Shown here: positions 13,126-15,652 of the stretch, one piece after another
Layout: each line of letters starts with the position of its first letter
How positions within the stretch are numbered: the first letter of the stretch is position 1
Source of the DNA: WJMT01 sp964445575
GTDB taxonomy: Bacteria > Acidobacteriota > Aminicenantia > Aminicenantales > Aminicenantaceae
Reading direction: 5' to 3'
Assembly (NCBI GenBank): GCA_964445575.1
Contig: CAYULB010000050.1
Location: 1-15,652 of the forward strand
DNA length: 15,652 bases
Notes under the pieces: generated by a model
What the model was told of the DNA's origin: nothing
The model's input: the letters and a program-made list of their open reading frames with translations, nothing else
The model's database searches: none
Position numbers and translations under genes: made by a program

Positions 13126-14124
13126 ATGAAAAAAGTTGGGTGTTTATTTCTGGTTTTTGCTTTGTTCTTGGGTTTTTTTAGCTGCCAAAAAAACAGCCAC
13201 AGCGATCTCTATACCATAGGTGTTTTTCAGGTCAATGATGCTCCCCATTTAAACACAGCGGTGGAAGGATTCATCCAAGCTCTTCAGGATAATGGTTTGG
13301 TTCCTGGGGAGAATATCACTCTTATAATGGAGAATGCAAAGGGTGATATTTCTGAAGCGCACAACATTGCTGAAAATTTTGTGAAGTCTGATGTTGACCT
13401 GATAGCAGCTTTTTCCACTCCCTGCCTTCAGGCAGCTATCAATGCGACGCGGGAAATACCTATTGTTTTTACCTCAGTAGCAAATCCTTACAGAGCGGGA
13501 GCTGGTTCTTCCGCCTCTGAACATCTCCCTCATGTAACGGGGGTCTCTTCAAAAGGACCCATAAAGGAGGGGCTTTATTTTTTAAAGGAAGTGCTTCCGG
13601 AAACGTCAAAGATAGGGACCCTTTGGACTCCATCAGAATTGAATTCAGAATATTATCTGGAAATAACCCGGGAGATCGCTGCAGAGTTAGGTTTGGAGGT
13701 CCAGTCTGTTCCTATAGCCAATTCTAGTGAGGTTCTGCTTTCCTCGCAGCTTTTGATCAGCAGGGGAGTGGATGCGATTTATCAGATATCTGATAATACC
13801 ATTAATGAGTCTTTCGAAGCTGTTGCCCAGGTAGCTCTTGACAATGAGGTTCCTTTATTTGGGGGGTTTCTTCTTTCGGCCAGACAGGGTGCTTGTGCAG
13901 CTTTGGGATGGGATTTTTTTAAGATGGGTTATAAATCCGGGGAAATATCTGTGGAAGTTAAAAATGGCAAAGACCCTGCTGAGATTCCTTTTCATTACAT
14001 GGAGGATGCAAAGCTTTATATAAACCTGGAAGCTGCAGCCAGACAAAGAGTGGAGTTTTCAGAAGAAATTATAAAGAGAGCTGACAGTGTGTTCACCTCT
14101 CTAGAAAATGATATCTCTGAATAA
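13126..14124 (+). CDS. ABC transporter substrate-binding lipoprotein, TrpX-like
   Basis: The 332-residue product begins with a lipoprotein signal: MKK, a hydrophobic stretch (about 4-18) and Cys20 in GFFSC, predicting a membrane-anchored protein outside the cytoplasmic membrane. The -3 residue is Phe rather than Leu, an atypical lipobox. The mature part matches the ABC_sub_bind (TrpX/BMP-like) family: IGVFQVNDAPHLNTAVEGF near 31-49, FSTPCLQAAINATREIPIVF near 95-114, and DAIYQISDNTI near 216-226. Family members bind aromatic amino acids or other small ligands; the ligand here is unknown. AGGTGA lies only 3 bases before the ATG, which is short. The permease and ATPase genes usually next to such a gene are absent: thiD converges on its 3' end with an 8-base gap. 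Confidence 0.88.
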   Translation: MKKVGCLFLVFALFLGFFSCQKNSHSDLYTIGVFQVNDAPHLNTAVEGFIQALQDNGLVPGENITLIMENAKGDISEAHNIAENFVKSDVDLIAAFSTPCLQAAINATREIPIVFTSVANPYRAGAGSSASEHLPHVTGVSSKGPIKEGLYFLKEVLPETSKIGTLWTPSELNSEYYLEITREIAAELGLEVQSVPIANSSEVLLSSQLLISRGVDAIYQISDNTINESFEAVAQVALDNEVPLFGGFLLSARQGACAALGWDFFKMGYKSGEISVEVKNGKDPAEIPFHYMEDAKLYINLEAAARQRVEFSEEIIKRADSVFTSLENDISE

Positions 14125-14138
14125 AGGTTGATTCAGAG
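14115..14138. terminator. Candidate bidirectional terminator, lipoprotein gene/thiD
   Basis: CTCTGAAT (14115-14122) and ATTCAGAG (14131-14138) form a perfect 8-bp stem, half of it G/C or C/G pairs, with an 8-base loop that contains the rest of the plus-strand stop. The dyad spans both stop codons. On the minus strand a short T-run follows (TTTT near 14106); no T-run follows on the plus strand. Confidence 0.4.
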
Positions 14139-14900
14139 GACAAAAATATCCTGCCCTTGTCCTAAGGATACAGAATTCAAAATGGCTTCGTGTGTGAATT
14201 CAGAGCCGAGCTGGCAGGATTCAAAAAGAGGATAGCCTTGGGCTAGGAAGCTGAGAATACTGGATGAAAGAAGGCAGCCGGATCCATGGACTTTTTTTGA
14301 TAGTTTTTTCGTATCAATCTGATATATGTCTCTGCCGTCATAAACAACATTCACTATTTTATCATCACAAATGATTCCGGTCAGCAGACAGGGTATTTTA
14401 GTCATGCTGTAAATTTCTTTTGCGGTTTCAGATGAGCTGGTCAGATTTATGCATTTTCCCCCTGTTATCAATCTGGCTTCTTCGCAGTTGGGAGTTATGA
14501 GAGAGGCTTTGGTCGAAATTTTCTGAATAAAGTCGGGTATAGCCTTCTTTTCCAGTGTCCATTTTCCTGATGTGGATTTCAAAACAGGGTCGATGACTCT
14601 AGGAATGTCCTGATTTTCCGCTAAAATTTCTTCAACCGGAGGGATGTTCTTTTTGCATCCCAGCATTCCGATTTTGATGCCGGCTATATTAAAATCTTCT
14701 TGAAGAAGTTGATACTGTTCTTTTATAAAATGGGGAGGGAGGCAGAGCACTGACTTGAATTTTCTTGAGTTTTGAGTGGTGGCAGAGGACAGGATACCCA
14801 TTCCTGTGAAACCAAGCTTTTGAAAGACTTTTAGGTCAAGTAAAACTCCTGCACCAGCAGTAGGATCATATCCCGCAACTGAGACTAAAATTTTATCCAT
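14133..14900 (-). CDS. thiD: Hydroxymethylpyrimidine / phosphomethylpyrimidine kinase
   Basis: ThiD phosphorylates hydroxymethylpyrimidine and its monophosphate for thiamine synthesis or salvage. The 255-residue product is a ribokinase-family protein: VAGYDPTAGAGVLLDLK near 8-24, IGMLGCK near 77-83, VIDPVLKSTSG near 102-112, ITPNCEEA near 135-142, and HGSGCLLSSSI near 205-215, where Gly208 and Cys209 lie in the anion-hole loop. The GSGC Cys favours ThiD or Cys-type ThiD/PdxK over PdxY-type kinases (which have GTGD), but pyridoxal kinase activity is not excluded. Length is close to the family's 266. I chose the ATG at 14900 because the family starts there; a TTG at 14921 with a close AGGG would add seven residues. 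A weak -10 (TATACT, 14942-14947) lies upstream. It stands alone, without other thi genes in view. Confidence 0.9.
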   Translation of the reverse strand: MDKILVSVAGYDPTAGAGVLLDLKVFQKLGFTGMGILSSATTQNSRKFKSVLCLPPHFIKEQYQLLQEDFNIAGIKIGMLGCKKNIPPVEEILAENQDIPRVIDPVLKSTSGKWTLEKKAIPDFIQKISTKASLITPNCEEARLITGGKCINLTSSSETAKEIYSMTKIPCLLTGIICDDKIVNVVYDGRDIYQIDTKKLSKKVHGSGCLLSSSILSFLAQGYPLFESCQLGSEFTHEAILNSVSLGQGQDIFVL

Positions 14901-14962
14901 AGGACGGCTAAATCCTAACAAATCCCTGCTTTACTTACAAGAGTATATTTTTCTTTAAGGTC

Positions 14963-14991
14963 TTTACCACTGGGGGTTATTTATGTATAAT
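14963..14991 (+). promoter_or_regulatory. Candidate promoter of acyP-cupin
   Basis: TTTACC (14963-14968) lies exactly 17 bases before a consensus TATAAT (14986-14991). The transcription start would be near 14998, only 4-7 bases before the ATG, so the message would be close to leaderless. No ribosome binding site precedes the ATG. Confidence 0.55.
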
Positions 14992-15004
14992 TCAGAAAAA
15001 GATG

Positions 15005-15277
15005 ATGGAGAGAGTAAGAATATTTGCTTCAGGCCGGGTGCAGGGTGTTCTCTTCCGTGATTTTACTCAGAAATGGGCCTCCTCTTTTGGATTGACAGGA
15101 TGGGTGAGAAATTTGCCGGACGGGCGAGTCGAAGTCCTGGTTGAGGGGAAAAGAGATAAGATCGATCAGCTGGTTGACAAGCTCAGGCAGGGACCTCAGA
15201 TGGCACGGGTGGATCATATAGACATGAATCGGGAAGAATACAGGGGAGAATACAGTGACTTTCGTATCACTTGGTAG
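15005..15277 (+). CDS. acyP: Acylphosphatase
   Basis: Acylphosphatase hydrolyses carboxyl-phosphate bonds such as acetyl phosphate or 1,3-bisphosphoglycerate. The product of about 90 residues is typical in length. It has the first signature GRVQGVLFRDF with catalytic Arg18 and the second GWVRNLPDGRVEV with catalytic Asn36, counted from the second ATG. The usual Gly in VQGVGFR is Leu here, a variation seen in the family. Two tandem ATGs (15002 and 15005) are possible starts; I chose the second because the family has M-x-R, but the leaderless promoter fits either. The nearby pta-ackA operon makes acetyl phosphate, a known acylphosphatase substrate, but the two are not in one operon. The cupin gene follows after 49 bases. 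Confidence 0.93.
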   Translation: MERVRIFASGRVQGVLFRDFTQKWASSFGLTGWVRNLPDGRVEVLVEGKRDKIDQLVDKLRQGPQMARVDHIDMNREEYRGEYSDFRITW

Positions 15278-15326
15278 GAGTTTGCTGTAAGCTTGACGTA
15301 AGGTAAGCATGAAAAGGGGATAAAAA

Positions 15327-15650
15327 ATGTTTAAACATGAAAAAAAGGATCATCCGTCTGTTGAGGTTTTTAAAGGTGTTGTCCGCACCACTCTGGGATG
15401 TGGAAAAGATGTTCTTATGGCAAGATTCGACTATAAAAAGGGGTCTCGAGTTCCCCCTCACAAGCATTCCTATGAACAGGTGACTGTGGTGATGAAAGGC
15501 AAACAAAAAGTGATCATTGATAACAACGGCAGTTCAGAGGAAATCATACTGGAAGAAGGCGATTCCTACATTGTGCCTGCCTCTTTTGAGCATGAACAGG
15601 TTTCTTTAGAGGATACGGTGACCATAGACTGCTGGAGTTTGGCCCCTTAA
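15327..15650 (+). CDS. Small cupin-domain protein
   Basis: The 107-residue product is a single cupin barrel. Motif 1 is visible as GSRVPPHKHSYEQVTVVMKG (about 39-58) with the HxH-x3-E metal ligands, and motif 2 as GDSYIVPASFEHEQ (about 77-90) with the second His. The Cupin_2 family binds metals and acts as an enzyme, sugar-binding or sensor protein; the specific role here is unknown. AAGGGG lies 7 bases before the ATG, a good ribosome binding site. It follows acyP on the same strand at 49 bases and probably shares its transcript. The stop at 15648-15650 is just inside the window. Confidence 0.85.
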   Translation: MFKHEKKDHPSVEVFKGVVRTTLGCGKDVLMARFDYKKGSRVPPHKHSYEQVTVVMKGKQKVIIDNNGSSEEIILEEGDSYIVPASFEHEQVSLEDTVTIDCWSLAP

Positions 15651-15652
15651 CT

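Noticed and set aside
1..15652. CRISPR arrays, tRNA or rRNA genes, insertion sequences, prophage or defence genes
   Set aside because: No regular repeat-spacer array, no RNA gene signature and no transposase, integrase or phage protein was found on either strand.

Overview
The window looks like ordinary chromosomal DNA from a bacterium, of moderate G+C with A/T-rich spacers. The gene set (phosphotransacetylase plus acetate kinase, threonine dehydrogenase plus 2-amino-3-ketobutyrate CoA ligase, a flavoredoxin-like flavin reductase) suggests an anaerobic or fermentative heterotroph that makes acetate and ATP from acetyl-CoA. I cannot assign a phylum from sequence alone. An uncultured anaerobic lineage such as Aminicenantes, or a deltaproteobacterium-like group, is only a guess. 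I see no tRNA, rRNA, insertion sequence, phage gene or CRISPR array.

Layout. Bases 1-41 hold the last codons of an upstream gene that overlaps the acpS region. acpS (+) converges on a minus-strand operon, tdh-kbl, which degrades threonine to glycine and acetyl-CoA. A 266-base divergent spacer leads to a plus-strand flavin reductase gene. Next comes the most distinctive part, a lexA-dinB-dnaE cassette (3538-8341): an SOS repressor with its own promoter and a candidate operator, a catalytically intact Y-family polymerase, and a shortened DnaE2-like C-family polymerase. It resembles the lexA-imuA-imuB-dnaE2 mutagenesis cassette, but imuA is absent and an active-looking DinB replaces ImuB. A minus-strand DUF72 gene converges on dnaE. 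Then come pta-ackA (+), a lone lipoprotein gene of the TrpX-type ABC substrate-binding family (+), thiD (-), and acylphosphatase and cupin genes (+).

How the genes work together. tdh-kbl can feed acetyl-CoA to pta-ackA, which converts it to acetate and ATP. lexA-dinB-dnaE looks like a self-contained damage-inducible translesion module whose repressor controls itself and the two polymerases from one promoter.

Non-coding signals. All three convergent gene pairs are tightly packed and each carries a dyad spanning or touching both stop codons. Several genes have promoter-like -10 boxes so close to the start codon that their messages would be nearly leaderless. A degenerate 7-base tandem repeat follows ackA. 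All promoter, operator and terminator calls are by eye.
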